Part shown: piece after piece, positions 55,712-64,000 of the stretch
Numbering within the stretch: position 1 is the stretch's first letter
Layout of the letters: the number at the start of each line of letters is the position of its first letter
Assembly (NCBI RefSeq): GCF_009708075.1
Contig: NZ_WMBT01000006.1
Span: 62,001 to 126,000 of the forward strand
DNA length: 64,000 nucleotides
Direction of reading: 5' to 3'
From: Paracoccus lichenicola
GTDB taxonomy: Bacteria; Pseudomonadota; Alphaproteobacteria; Rhodobacterales; Rhodobacteraceae
The notes under the pieces: generated by a model
What the model saw: the letters and a program-made list of their open reading frames with translations, nothing else
Told to the model about the DNA's origin: nothing
The model's database searches: none
Translations under genes and position numbers: made by a program

Positions 55712-57456
55712 GGGCTTTCTCCGAATTGCAGGGCGACAAGGCGGGCATAGGCGCCGTTCCGTGCCATCAGTTGTGCATGGCTGCCTTCCTCGACAACCCG
55801 GCCCCCTTCGATCACCACGATCTTGTCGGCGTTGCGGATGGTGGACAGGCGGTGCGCGATCACCAGCGTGGTGCGCCCCTGCGACAGCGTTTCCAGCGCC
55901 GCCTGGACCAGCCGCTCGCTGGCGGTGTCCAATGCGCTCGTCGCCTCGTCCAGCAGCAGGACGGGCGCGTCGCGCAGCACCGCGCGGGCGATGCCGATGC
56001 GCTGGCGCTGGCCGCCCGACAGGGCCGATCCGCGCGGACCGGCCGCGCTGTCGAGGCCGCGTGGCATGGACGCCACGAAGTCGCTGACATGGGCCGCCTC
56101 CATCGCGCGCTGCAAGGCGGCCTCGTCCGCGCCGGGCCGCCCCATCAGGATGTTGTCGCGCAGGGTTTCGTCGAACAGAGCCGAATCCTGCGCCACGGTG
56201 GAAAACTGGTCGCGCAGCACCCCCAGGTCGAAGTCCTGCACGGGCACGCCCCCCAGCGTGACGCGGCCCCGGTCGGGATCGACCAGGCGCGTCAGCAGGT
56301 TGAAGACCGTGGACTTGCCCGCCCCCGACGGTCCCACCAGGGCGGTGGTCCGGCCCGCCTCGGCGGAAAAGGTCAGCCCCTGCAGGACCGGCTTGCCGTC
56401 ATAGGACAGCCACACGTCCTCCAGCCGGATGTCCGTGCTTCCGGGGGGCTGGATGCGCGGGCCGGAAACGATGCCCGGCTTGGTGTCGATCACCTGATAG
56501 ATCCGCTCCAGGCTGGCCGCCGCCGTCTGCCAGGTGCCCGCCAGCCCGCCAAGCCGCCGCATCGGCTGGAAGGCCAGCGCGAGCGCCGTGAAGAAGGACA
56601 TGAAGTCGCCGATGCTGCGCGTGCCTTCCATCACCTCGCGCCCGCCAAGCGCCAGAACGGCGACGAAGCCGACGCCGGTCACGATGTCGGTCAGCGCGGG
56701 GACAAGGCTGCCCATGGCGGCGACCTTGACCTCGGACTGGCGGATGCGGGCCACGATGTCGGCGAAGCGGCGGGTCTGGCCCTCCTCGGCCCGGTTCAGC
56801 TTGATCGAGGCGATGCCGTGCATCACCTCGTCCAGGCGGGTGGCGCGGGCGCTGGCGTTGGCGCGGTTCTGGCGCACCTTGCGGCGGATATAACGTTGCA
56901 CGAAGGCGGCGGGCAGGATCAGGACCGGCGCGCCGATCAGCGCGGCCACCGTCCATTGCGGGTCGATGCTGACCGCCACCGCGAACAGCATCACCAGCGA
57001 AATCGCGTCCCGCGTGGCGCTGGTGATCAGGTTGGCCCAGACCCCCTGCACGGCGATGGTGTCGCCCTGGATCCGCTCGATCATCGCGCCGGGGGGGTTT
57101 GCCTGGAAGAACCGCCCGTCCAGCGTCATGATATGGGCCAAGAGGTCGCGCTGCATCGCGGTCGAGATGCCCAGCGAGATGCGCGACAAAAGCGAGCGGC
57201 TGGCCACCAGCGTGACCGCGCGCAACAGGAAGATCGCCATGATCGCGCCGCCGACCCACCAGATCGCGCCGGCCTCTTTTCCCACGAAGACGCGGTCGAA
57301 CAGCGGCTTCAGCATCCACGAGATCAGCGCCAGCGTCGAACCCTCGGCCGTCATCAGCAGGAAGGCCCCGGCCATGGGACCGCGATGGATGCGCAGGTAA
57401 TCCGTCCAGAACCGGCGCAGCAGGGTCGAGGCCGAGGGATGGGTGCTGTCTGTCAC
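55708..57456 (-). CDS. MsbA-like ABC exporter (fused membrane and ATPase domains)
   Basis: Type IV exporter with six membrane helices then an ATPase, 582 residues from a GTG at 57456. A longer frame to 57558 exists but its extra N terminus looks unconserved. Walker A LVGPSGAGKSTVF, signature LSGGQRQRIGIARA, Walker B VLLLDEATSALD and switch IAHRLSTI are complete. Resembles MsbA or lipid/multidrug exporters; substrate is not determinable. Confidence 0.88.
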   Translation of the reverse strand: MTDSTHPSASTLLRRFWTDYLRIHRGPMAGAFLLMTAEGSTLALISWMLKPLFDRVFVGKEAGAIWWVGGAIMAIFLLRAVTLVASRSLLSRISLGISTAMQRDLLAHIMTLDGRFFQANPPGAMIERIQGDTIAVQGVWANLITSATRDAISLVMLFAVAVSIDPQWTVAALIGAPVLILPAAFVQRYIRRKVRQNRANASARATRLDEVMHGIASIKLNRAEEGQTRRFADIVARIRQSEVKVAAMGSLVPALTDIVTGVGFVAVLALGGREVMEGTRSIGDFMSFFTALALAFQPMRRLGGLAGTWQTAAASLERIYQVIDTKPGIVSGPRIQPPGSTDIRLEDVWLSYDGKPVLQGLTFSAEAGRTTALVGPSGAGKSTVFNLLTRLVDPDRGRVTLGGVPVQDFDLGVLRDQFSTVAQDSALFDETLRDNILMGRPGADEAALQRAMEAAHVSDFVASMPRGLDSAAGPRGSALSGGQRQRIGIARAVLRDAPVLLLDEATSALDTASERLVQAALETLSQGRTTLVIAHRLSTIRNADKIVVIEGGRVVEEGSHAQLMARNGAYARLVALQFGESP

Positions 57457-57596
57457 GGGCGGCTGCGTCTTTCGTGTGGTCGCGCTTGCCAAAGCCTTAG
57501 CCTGACGCGACCGGCAACGGCAAGGCGGGGGACCGTTGACCTTGTCCTGCGCGGGCACTAGCGATCCTTGCAGGATGTGAAGGATAAGAACACGCC

Positions 57597-58769
57597 ATGA
57601 GCCTTGCCGCAGGTCGCCCCGTCATCGCCATTCCCGGACCCTCGCCCGTGCCGGACCGGGTGCTTGCCGCAGCCCACCGCGCCTCGCCCGACATCTATGG
57701 CGAGGATCTGGCGGATCTGAACGGGACCGTGATGGCGCAACTGAAGCGGCTGGCGGGCACGCAGGCGCATCTGGCGCCCTATATCGGCAACGGCCATGCC
57801 GCATGGGAGGCCGCGGGCGCCAACATCTTCAACAGGGGCGACCGGGCGCTGGCCCTGACCTCGGGCCATTTCGGGCGGTCCTGGGCGCAGCAGATGGAAC
57901 AGATGGGCGTCGCCGTCGAGTTGCTGGACTTCGGCAACCTGCCCGCCGATCCCGACATGCTGGCCCGAAGGTTGGCCGAGGACAAGGCCGGCGCGATCAA
58001 GGCGGTGATGGTCTGCCAGATCGACACGGCGACGGGGATCATGGCCGACATCCCGGCGCTGCGGGACGCCATGGGCGATCACCCGGCACTGCTGGTGGTG
58101 GACGCCATCGCGTCCCTGGGCTGCGCGCCGATGATGATGGACGACTGGGGCGTCGATGTGCTGGTCGCGGCCAGCCAGAAGGGCATGATGTGCCCGCCCG
58201 GCACCTGCTTCGTCTGGTTTTCGGACAAGGCCGCCGCGCGCGGGCGCACGCAACTGACCACGCCCTATTGGGACTGGCACGTCCGTTCGGGGGCCGAGGT
58301 CTTGTGGCGCTTCTGGGGCGGCACGCCGCCGGTCCAGCAGATCTTCGCGCTGGACGAGGCGCTGCGCATGATCCTGGACGAGGAAGGCCTGTTCGCCGTC
58401 TGGGCGCGTCACGCGGCCCTGGCGCGTGCCGTCTGGGCGGCGGCGGATGCCTGGGGCGAGGGCGATACGGGGATCCGCCTGTCGGTCGCCGATCCGATGG
58501 CGCGCGCGTCCTCGGTCACGGCGATGGCGCTGCCGGGGGCGGATGCGCTGCGGGCCTGGACGGTGGCGCATTGCGGCGTGACCCTGGGGGTTGGCCTGGG
58601 GGCCGAACAGCCGGAACACGCGCTGCGGGTGGCGCATATGGGCCATGCCAACGCGGCCATGATCCTGGCGGCGCTTGGGGCGATGCAGGCGGGCATGACG
58701 GCGCTTGGGATTGCGCACGGGCCGGGCGGGCTGGATGCGGCGGCACGGGTGCTGGCGGAGCCGGTGTGA
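57597..58769 (+). CDS. Class V aminotransferase (alanine/serine-glyoxylate type)
   Basis: PLP-dependent enzyme of 390 residues. PLP Lys lies in LVAASQKGMMCPPG, preceded by VDAIASLGCAPMMMDDWGVDVL; PGPSPVPDRVLAAAHR is the family start. This group transfers amino groups from serine or alanine to glyoxylate; related Rhodobacterales copies are called alanine-glyoxylate aminotransferases. Substrate assignment is uncertain. No glyoxylate-cycle gene is adjacent. Confidence 0.85.
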   Translation: MSLAAGRPVIAIPGPSPVPDRVLAAAHRASPDIYGEDLADLNGTVMAQLKRLAGTQAHLAPYIGNGHAAWEAAGANIFNRGDRALALTSGHFGRSWAQQMEQMGVAVELLDFGNLPADPDMLARRLAEDKAGAIKAVMVCQIDTATGIMADIPALRDAMGDHPALLVVDAIASLGCAPMMMDDWGVDVLVAASQKGMMCPPGTCFVWFSDKAAARGRTQLTTPYWDWHVRSGAEVLWRFWGGTPPVQQIFALDEALRMILDEEGLFAVWARHAALARAVWAAADAWGEGDTGIRLSVADPMARASSVTAMALPGADALRAWTVAHCGVTLGVGLGAEQPEHALRVAHMGHANAAMILAALGAMQAGMTALGIAHGPGGLDAAARVLAEPV

Positions 58770-58804
58770 GGGGGATCGGTTCGAGCGGGTCTTGATCGTT
58801 TGCA

Positions 58805-58842
58805 GGGCGGGATCAGGAAATGCGACGAGCATTTCCCCGCCC
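58805..58842. terminator. Terminator-like hairpin after the aminotransferase
   Basis: A 14-pair interrupted stem with a GACGA loop (upper stem GGAAATGC/GCATTTCC), 35 bp past the aminotransferase stop. Confidence 0.6.
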
Positions 58843-58947
58843 TTCGTGTGACGGCGCAATCAGAGACGGTGCAGCCCCGCGACCACGAGAGGCCAGCGCC
58901 CGACCCGGTGGGCGTGAAGCGCCCGCCTGGGGGTGAGGAGCGCCCGG

Positions 58948-58970
58948 AAAAAGGTCCAGTGGACCTTTTT
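58948..58970 (+). repeat. REP-like palindrome, copy 3
   Basis: Arms AAAAAGGTCCA and TGGACCTTTTT around a central G, the perfect form. Preceded by GGGGGTGAGGAGCGCCCGG and followed by CAGCGACGAACG. It lacks the AAATATCC box of the other copies. Confidence 0.85.
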
Positions 58971-59119
58971 CAGCGACGAACGGGCAAAGCCCCGGGAAGG
59001 CGGGCGCTGGCCAGGCCTTTGAGGCCCGGCGGTTCCAATCGAAAGGGCATCGCGTGGCAAAGGCGATGGCCTTCGCCAGACAGACGGCAATGCGGCCGTC
59101 GCCTTATGCGAAGCGATCC

Positions 59120-59482
59120 CTATTCCGCCTGCCCATGGGCCTTCAGCCAGTCGCGCATCATCGTGATCTCGGCTTCCTGCGCCGCGATGACCTCCTCGGC
59201 CAGCTTGCGGATCTCGGGGTCGTCGCCGTGCTCCAGCGCAACCTTGGCCATGTCGATGGCGCCCTGGTGATGGGGGATCATGCCGCGCACGAAATCCACA
59301 TCCGCATCGCCGGTGGACTCCATCGGCATGTCGGCGTGCATCTTTTCCATCGCCGCCTGATAGGCCGAGGCGGCATCGCTGGGCGTGCCGTGGCCTGCAT
59401 GATCCTCTTGGGCAGAGGCCCCGAAGGCCAGGGCGAACAGGATCGGGGAAAGGCCAAGGCCCCGGCGGATGGATGCGGTCAT
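59120..59482 (-). CDS. DUF305 family protein, secreted
   Basis: 120 residues from the ATG at 59482 (AAGGAG upstream), with a Sec signal of about 23 residues ending ASAQ. The DUF305 core reads [23 protein letters not shown] with the paired-His motif, and [14 protein letters not shown] follows. His and Met residues suggest metal (possibly copper) binding, known for some relatives. Neighbour rsmD starts 645 bp higher on the same strand. Confidence 0.88.
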   Translation of the reverse strand: MTASIRRGLGLSPILFALAFGASAQEDHAGHGTPSDAASAYQAAMEKMHADMPMESTGDADVDFVRGMIPHHQGAIDMAKVALEHGDDPEIRKLAEEVIAAQEAEITMMRDWLKAHGQAE

Positions 59483-59561
59483 CGGTTTCTCCTTTGCGTC
59501 TGCCGGATCAGGCTGGCGCAATCCGGCGGCGAGGAAAAGCGGCTGCGGGATCACATCCGCG

Positions 59562-60128
59562 CTACGCCTCGGGCAGGCGCGCCAGCGTCACCAGCGTGTC
59601 GCCATAGCGCCGCTGGTCGAGGGGAACCAGGGGCGCGGGAACCAGCGGCGGGCGGCTTTCCTCCCACACCACGACCGCGCCGGGGGCGATCCAGCCGCCT
59701 TGCAGGGCCGCCGCGATGGCCCGTTCGCCCAGGCCAAGCGCATAGGGCGGGTCGAGGAACACCAGATCGAACGGCGCAACGCGGTTGGCCGCCAGCCGCA
59801 CCGCATCCTGGCGCAGCAGCGCAGTCCTGTCCCCTGCCCGCGCCTTGGCGATGTTGCTGCGGATCAGCGCCTGCGCCTTGGCGCCGTCATCGACGAAGGT
59901 CGCGTGGCCCGCGCCGCGCGACAGCGCCTCGATCCCCAGGGCGCCGGTGCCCGCGAACAGGTCCAGCACCCGCGCGCCGGGCAGGGGGTTGCCGTGGGTG
60001 CCGTTGACCAGCAGGTTGAAGATCGCCTCTCGGACCCGGTCAGTGGTGGGGCGCAGGTGGGCGGCCGCGTCGCCCGCGCCGACCTCGGCCAGCTTCAACC
60101 CGCGCAGGGTGCCGCCGACGATCCTCAT
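59562..60128 (-). CDS. rsmD: 16S rRNA (guanine-N2)-methyltransferase RsmD
   Basis: Methylates G966 of 16S rRNA using SAM. 188 residues. The N terminus is [13 protein letters not shown], the SAM site is [16 protein letters not shown] and the catalytic motif is VFLDPPYAL. Length and order fit RsmD well. Confidence 0.95.
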   Translation of the reverse strand: MRIVGGTLRGLKLAEVGAGDAAAHLRPTTDRVREAIFNLLVNGTHGNPLPGARVLDLFAGTGALGIEALSRGAGHATFVDDGAKAQALIRSNIAKARAGDRTALLRQDAVRLAANRVAPFDLVFLDPPYALGLGERAIAAALQGGWIAPGAVVVWEESRPPLVPAPLVPLDQRRYGDTLVTLARLPEA

Positions 60129-60139
60129 GCTGGCGTCCC

Positions 60140-60195
60140 GCGGTGGCTGGGGGCGCTTCGCCCCCCAGACCCCCAGAGGATATTTGCGTGAAGAA
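60140..60195. repeat. AAATATCC-type repeat, half element
   Basis: Between the reductase and rsmD. GGGGGCGCTTCGCCCCC hairpin, then AGAGGATATTTGCGTGAAGAAG, matching one arm of the 36689-36752 palindrome. It lies just downstream of the reductase stop and could help end its message. Confidence 0.6.
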
Positions 60196-60201
60196 GAACC
60201 A

Positions 60202-61401
60202 TCAAAGCAGCGCCTTGAGATCAGCGGTGGTGGCGATGGCTTGGGGGTCGGGGCTGCGGCCCGCCTCGATCAGGCGCTTGCCGATCATAAAGGCGCGAGC
60301 GTCGTTCAGCGCATCCACGGCGATCAGGCGGCTGTTGCGGAAATACCAGACGGACCCGCCATGCTGGCTGTCGCCCGGGCGCGTCACGATCCGGTCATGG
60401 CCGGTCCCCAGGCCCGCGATCTGCAACTTGGCGTCGAACTGGTCCGACCAGAACCAGGGCTTCGGGCGATAGGGCTTGTCCGCCCCCAGGATGTTGTCGG
60501 CGACCGCCTCGGCCATGTCGATGGCGTTGCCCACGCTTTCCAGGCGCAGGCGCCCGTCGGCCCAAGGAAAGCTGGCGCAGTCCCCCGCAGCCCAGATCGC
60601 CGGGTCCGAGGTCCGGCCCAAGGCGTCGGTGGCGATGCCGTTGTCCAGGGTCAGCCCGGCGGTTTGCGCCAGGGCGGTTTCCGGCAGCACGCCGATGCCG
60701 GTGACGATCAGGTCGGCAGGAAGCTCTCGCCCATCGTTCAGGGCCACGCCGGTCGCGCGGTCGGTGCCGGTGATGTGGGATATGCCGGTGCTTTCCAGGA
60801 TTTCCACCCCATGCGCGCGGTGCAGGGCGCGGATCATGTCCGCCGTTTCGACTGCGGCCACCCGGCCCAGGATGCGCGGCGCGGCCTCGATCACCGTCAC
60901 CGTCAGGTCCAGCTTGCGGGCAACCGCCGCGGCCTCAAGCCCGATATAGCCGCCGCCGATCACGATCAGGCGGCGGCCGGGCTGCATCTGCGGGGCAAGC
61001 CTATCCACATCGGCCAGGGCGCGGATCACATGCACGCCCGGCAGATCGCCCCCCATAGCGGCGGGCAGGCGGCGGGCATGGGCACCCAGGGTCAGGGCCA
61101 GGGCGTCATAGGCGACCTGCCCCTTGTCGGTGATGACCACGCGGCGGACCGGGTCGATGGCCTGCGCCGTTTCCCCAAGCCGCAGGATGATGCGCTGGTC
61201 GGCCCACCAGTCCGTTCCCCGCAGCACCAGGCGGTCCAGGCCCATCTGCCCCAGCAGATAGGCCTTGGACAAAGGCGGGCGCTGATACGGCGCAACGGGT
61301 TCCGCGCCGATCAGCACGATCTCGCCCCCGTGGCCCTTGGCGCGCAGCCGCGCCGCCAGGGACGCCGCCGCCTGTCCCGCCCCCACGATCACGATCTTCA
61401 T
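60202..61401 (-). CDS. FAD/NAD-dependent ferredoxin-type reductase
   Basis: 399 residues from the ATG at 61401. Two Rossmann sites: IVIVGAGQAAASLAARLR for FAD and LIVIGGGYIGLEAAAVARKL for NAD(P)H; FAD-binding end DPAIWAAGDCASF is intact. A C-terminal reductase domain is present (FDAKLQIAGLG, WYFRNSRLIAVDALND). It resembles ferredoxin or rubredoxin reductases that feed P450 or dioxygenase systems. No such partner is next to it. Confidence 0.87.
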   Translation of the reverse strand: MKIVIVGAGQAAASLAARLRAKGHGGEIVLIGAEPVAPYQRPPLSKAYLLGQMGLDRLVLRGTDWWADQRIILRLGETAQAIDPVRRVVITDKGQVAYDALALTLGAHARRLPAAMGGDLPGVHVIRALADVDRLAPQMQPGRRLIVIGGGYIGLEAAAVARKLDLTVTVIEAAPRILGRVAAVETADMIRALHRAHGVEILESTGISHITGTDRATGVALNDGRELPADLIVTGIGVLPETALAQTAGLTLDNGIATDALGRTSDPAIWAAGDCASFPWADGRLRLESVGNAIDMAEAVADNILGADKPYRPKPWFWSDQFDAKLQIAGLGTGHDRIVTRPGDSQHGGSVWYFRNSRLIAVDALNDARAFMIGKRLIEAGRSPDPQAIATTADLKALL

Positions 61402-61481
61402 GCCGGTCCCCGCCCGCTGGCCTGTCACCGGGCCGCACCCTATAGTCGCCACGAATCCGTTGCAATTCCAAGGAGGACAGG

Positions 61482-61967
61482 ATGACCATCACCGTCGGAG
61501 ACAAGCTGCCCCAGGCCCAGCTGCTGCGCGTGGGAGCGAATGGCCCCGAGGCCGTCGATACCGCCGACCTGGCCCGGGGCCGCGTCGCCCTGTTCGGCGT
61601 GCCCGGCGCCTTCACCGGCACCTGCACCAACGCGCACATGCCCAGCTTCGTGCGCAACGCCGACGCCTTCCGCGCCAAGGGCGTGGACCGGATCGTCTGC
61701 ATCACCGTGAACGATCCCTTCGTGGCCGATGCCTGGGCCAAGGCGACCGGCGCCGACACAGCGGGGATCGAGGTTCTGGCCGATGCCGACGGCAGCCTGA
61801 CCCGCGCGCTTGGCCTGGACTTCGACGCCCCGCCCGCCGGGCTGCATGGCCGCTGCAAGCGGTTCGCGGCGCTGCTGAAGGACGGCGCGTTCACCGCGTT
61901 CGAGGTCGAGGACAGCCCCGGCCAGTGCAGCGTCAGCGCGGGCGAGGCGCTTCTGGAAAAGGTGTGA
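61482..61967 (+). CDS. Peroxiredoxin, Prx5 (AhpC/TSA) type
   Basis: 161 residues behind AAGGAGGA. Peroxidatic Cys48 lies in PGAFTGTCT, the Prx5/redoxin motif. A second cysteine pair, GRCKRF and GQCSVSAG, is available for resolving. It is divergent from the reductase with 80 bp between. Expected role: reduction of hydrogen peroxide and organic peroxides. Confidence 0.92.
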   Translation: MTITVGDKLPQAQLLRVGANGPEAVDTADLARGRVALFGVPGAFTGTCTNAHMPSFVRNADAFRAKGVDRIVCITVNDPFVADAWAKATGADTAGIEVLADADGSLTRALGLDFDAPPAGLHGRCKRFAALLKDGAFTAFEVEDSPGQCSVSAGEALLEKV

Positions 61968-61994
61968 CCCCGGCGACCGGCGGGCGACCGCCGG

Positions 61995-63125
61995 TCAGCC
62001 TTCCTTGCGGAAGGGGGTGAAGTCGGCCAGGGCCTCGATCTCCTCGCCCATGGCCTCGCGTTCGCGGTCCAGGTAATCGGCCAGGGCGCGGCCAAACCCC
62101 TCGTCCGCGACCCAGTGCAGGGAATGGGTGGCGACGGGTTCGTATCCCCGCGCCAGCTTGTGTTCGCCCTGCGCCCCCGCCTCGACCCGGGACAGGCCGC
62201 GCGCAATGGCCACGTCGATGGCCTGGTGATAGCACAGCTCGAAATGCAAAAAGGGGTGGTCCTCGACGCAGCCCCAATAGCGGCCATAGATCGCGTCCGG
62301 CCCGATGAAGTTCAGCGCGCCTGCCACGGGCCGCCCGTCGCGTTCGGCCAGGACCAGCAGGATGTCGTCGCGCATCGTCTGGTGCAGGTGGTCGAAGAAG
62401 GCCCGCGTCAGATAGGGCCGCCCCCATTTGCGGCTGCCGGTGTCCTGGTAAAAGGCCCAGAAGGCGTCCCAATGGTGCGGCTTCAGGTCGTCGCCCGTCA
62501 GGTGCCGGATCGTGCCGCCGAAGGCCTGCGCCCGGGCGCGTTCCTTGCGCAGATCCTTGCGCTTGCGCGAGGACAGCGCCCCCAGGAAATCGTCGAAGCT
62601 GCCATAGCCCCGGTTCAACCAGTGGAACTGCTGGGTTACGCGGGGCAGGAAGCCGATCCCGGCCCCGGCCTGCGCCTCCTCTTCCGTGCAGAAGGTGACA
62701 TGCACACCCGACGCCCCGACGCGTTCGGCGACCCGAGTCAACCCGGCCAGCAGGGATTGCCGCATGGCGGGATCATAGGCCAGCAGCCGCGCGCCGGTCA
62801 CGGGGGTGAAGGGCACGGCGGCCTGCAATTTCGGATAATAACGCCCGCCTGCGCGTGTGTAAGCCTCGGCCCAGGCATGGTCGAAGATGTATTCGCCCTG
62901 GCTGTGGGATTTCGCGTAAAGCGGCGCGGCGGCGACCACGCGGCCACCCTCCTCCAGCGTCACATGCAGCGGTTGCCACCCCGTGCCGCGCCCGACCGAG
63001 CCGGACTCCTCCAATGCCAGCAGAAAGCGATGCGTGGTGAAGGGATTGCCGTCGCCAAGCGCGTCCCAGGTCTCGGCGGGGATCGCGGCGATGCCGGGAT
63101 GGGTGGACAGGGTCAGCGCGTTCAT
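61995..63125 (-). CDS. DUF482/GNAT-like acyltransferase
   Basis: 376 residues, COG3146 (PF04339, FemAB-like fold). Features: TTHRFLLALEESGSVGRGTGWQPLH at the start, SSRKRKDLRKERARA, and YWGCVEDHPFLHFELCYHQAID before the C terminus. The family is predicted to transfer acyl groups or amino acids, without a proven substrate. It is convergent with the peroxiredoxin. Confidence 0.85.
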   Translation of the reverse strand: MNALTLSTHPGIAAIPAETWDALGDGNPFTTHRFLLALEESGSVGRGTGWQPLHVTLEEGGRVVAAAPLYAKSHSQGEYIFDHAWAEAYTRAGGRYYPKLQAAVPFTPVTGARLLAYDPAMRQSLLAGLTRVAERVGASGVHVTFCTEEEAQAGAGIGFLPRVTQQFHWLNRGYGSFDDFLGALSSRKRKDLRKERARAQAFGGTIRHLTGDDLKPHHWDAFWAFYQDTGSRKWGRPYLTRAFFDHLHQTMRDDILLVLAERDGRPVAGALNFIGPDAIYGRYWGCVEDHPFLHFELCYHQAIDVAIARGLSRVEAGAQGEHKLARGYEPVATHSLHWVADEGFGRALADYLDREREAMGEEIEALADFTPFRKEG

Positions 63126-63304
63126 GGGGCCAAGCTAGGCATTGGCAACGGCTTTGTCAGCCGCCCAAGCGCACAATCACGCTTTTGCCTTGGCTTAAAT
63201 ATCCCACGGGGTGAGACGCGCCCGGAAAAAGGTCCAGTGGACCTTTTTCAGCGGCGAACGCCTGCCGCCTTGCGGCAGGCAGGGGGACGTGAAGTCCCCC
63301 GGCT
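63126..63304. repeat. REP-like unit and AAATATCC box, copy 4
   Basis: The spacer between two minus-strand genes holds GCTTTTGCCTTGG, TAAATATCC, GGGGTGAG, GCGCCCGG, the perfect palindrome (63226-63248) and the hairpin CCTGCCGCCTTGCGGCAGG. The order matches copy 1. This is the only copy between tandem rather than convergent genes. Confidence 0.8.
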
Positions 63305-64000
63305 TCAGAACGCCGCCCGATAGCCCTCGAAGGTGATGTTGTCCGCCACGCGGCGGGCCAAGGCTTCCTCTCCGGCGCTGCGGATGGTCCAGCACAGGAT
63401 TGGCACGCCCTGCGCCTTCAGCGCGTCCAGGCGCGGATTGGCCAGGTCGGTCTTGTCATGGGACACGAAGCAGGCGCCGGTTTCATTGAAATCGTTGATC
63501 CCGGCCAGGTGGCTGCGGGTTTCCTCGGGCAGGCCGGGCCAGTCTTGTTCCGCATAGCCGCAGGTGGTCAAGCCGACCGGGATTTCCGGGGCCAGCTTGT
63601 GAAAACCCGCGACCACGTGGGGGTTGAAGGACATGACGGCAACCGGGCCGTCATAGCCCTGCAAGGCCGCAGCCACCGCCTTGTGCAGAAGGCCGACATT
63701 CGGACCCAGCGACATGTCCTGATCCTTGATCTCGACCAGCAGGGGGACGCGGCCCGCGACCAGATCCAGGAACTGGCGCAGCGTGGGGATGGGGTTGTCC
63801 GTGCCCAGCAGGCGGCGGGCCGCCAAGGCGTCGGGGGCGAAATCCGTCACAAGCCCCGGCGCGCCCGTCAGCCGCGCCAGGTCGTAATCGTGAAACACCA
63901 TGGGCGTGCCGTCACGGGCAGGCTGGATGTCCAGCTCGATCCCGTAGCCCGCGTCCATGGCGGCCTGCGCGGCGGCCAGGCTGTTTTCGGGGACGCCGGG
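63305..64000 (-). CDS. Glycerophosphodiester phosphodiesterase, N-terminal part missing
   Basis: The frame continues to the window edge; the upstream codons read PGVPENSLAAAQAA before Met, the standard GDPD start region, so the true start lies beyond 64000. Visible: GYGIELDIQPARDGTPMVFHDYDL with catalytic Glu/Asp and His, VEIKDQ, and VLCWTIRS near the end. The enzyme splits glycerophosphodiesters to glycerol-3-phosphate. Confidence 0.92.
   Translation of the reverse strand, partial: PGVPENSLAAAQAAMDAGYGIELDIQPARDGTPMVFHDYDLARLTGAPGLVTDFAPDALAARRLLGTDNPIPTLRQFLDLVAGRVPLLVEIKDQDMSLGPNVGLLHKAVAAALQGYDGPVAVMSFNPHVVAGFHKLAPEIPVGLTTCGYAEQDWPGLPEETRSHLAGINDFNETGACFVSHDKTDLANPRLDALKAQGVPILCWTIRSAGEEALARRVADNITFEGYRAAF

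Larger units (their letters stand above)
58770..59119. other. Gap with hairpin, REP-like unit and bounding inverted repeats
   Basis: 350 bp between convergent genes. It starts with a two-part hairpin (58805-58842: GGGCGG and GGAAATGC against GCATTTCC and CCGCCC), a likely terminator. REP-like copy 3 lies at 58948-58970. The unit is bracketed by a 12-bp inverted pair GGCCAGCGCCCG (58891) and CGGGCGCTGGCC (59001). No protein gene is supported. Confidence 0.65.

Overview
The window is GC-rich (about two thirds G+C by eye), densely coded DNA from an alphaproteobacterium of the Rhodobacterales, most likely Paracoccus or a close relative. This rests on overall gene content: Tol-Pal-CpoB-TilS-FtsH order, DUF1523 and Hint-domain proteins, a eukaryote-like NADP isocitrate dehydrogenase, a cysteine-poor IscR, and the intergenic AAATATCC-type palindromes typical of this group. 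The genus is inferred, not proven. Almost everything is chromosomal housekeeping. I see no insertion sequence, prophage, CRISPR array, integrase or plasmid function.

Layout. 1-7300: Tol-Pal envelope cluster (tolA partial, tolB, pal, cpoB), then tilS and ftsH. 7391-8580: chorismate mutase and folD. 8895-12007 (minus): ruvC-ruvA-htpX-ruvB. 12073-15543 (minus): dnaE. 15641-20225: a BMP-family nucleoside-type ABC importer (ATPase, two permeases, binding protein). 20531-25935 (minus): a run reading fused peptide-ABC ATPase, FAD oxidoreductase, M20 amidohydrolase, purU. The matching binding protein and two permeases are divergent at 26194-29984. 30045-36643: uvrD, two small membrane proteins, deoC and a bipartite aldehyde dehydrogenase. 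36790-39032 (minus): folE2 and metZ. 39668-43542 (minus): dctD-like regulator, dctB-like kinase, purQ. 43749-46324: icd and a divergent Hint-domain protein. 46325-49351: tandem-HD protein, alpha/beta hydrolase, iscR and a small beta-barrel-like protein. 49528-49604: tRNA-Met. 49683-58769: DUF1003, gltX, a zincin, a PfkB kinase, efp, a MOSC-like protein, ygfZ, an MsbA-like exporter and a class-V aminotransferase. 59120-64000: DUF305, rsmD, an NAD(P)H-ferredoxin-type reductase, peroxiredoxin, a DUF482 acyltransferase and a partial glycerophosphodiesterase.

How genes work together. The Tol-Pal proteins act as one envelope complex. RuvABC resolve Holliday junctions. The minus-strand ATPase-oxidase-hydrolase run next to the divergent binding protein and permeases suggests import of a peptide or N-acyl-amino compound, then hydrolysis and oxidation. 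DeoC and the double aldehyde dehydrogenase suggest deoxyribose-5-phosphate breakdown with acetaldehyde oxidation.

The least explained signals are in the gaps. Two gaps (folD/ruvB and bmp/purU) share the same composite: a REP-like palindrome, a degenerate CtrA-like box, exactly 21 bp of spacer, a perfectly conserved 28-nt block and then a strong hairpin. This looks like a two-copy small-RNA gene family. The REP-like palindrome alone occurs four times. The DctD-like regulator has also lost the GAFTGA loop, so it probably does not work with sigma-54.
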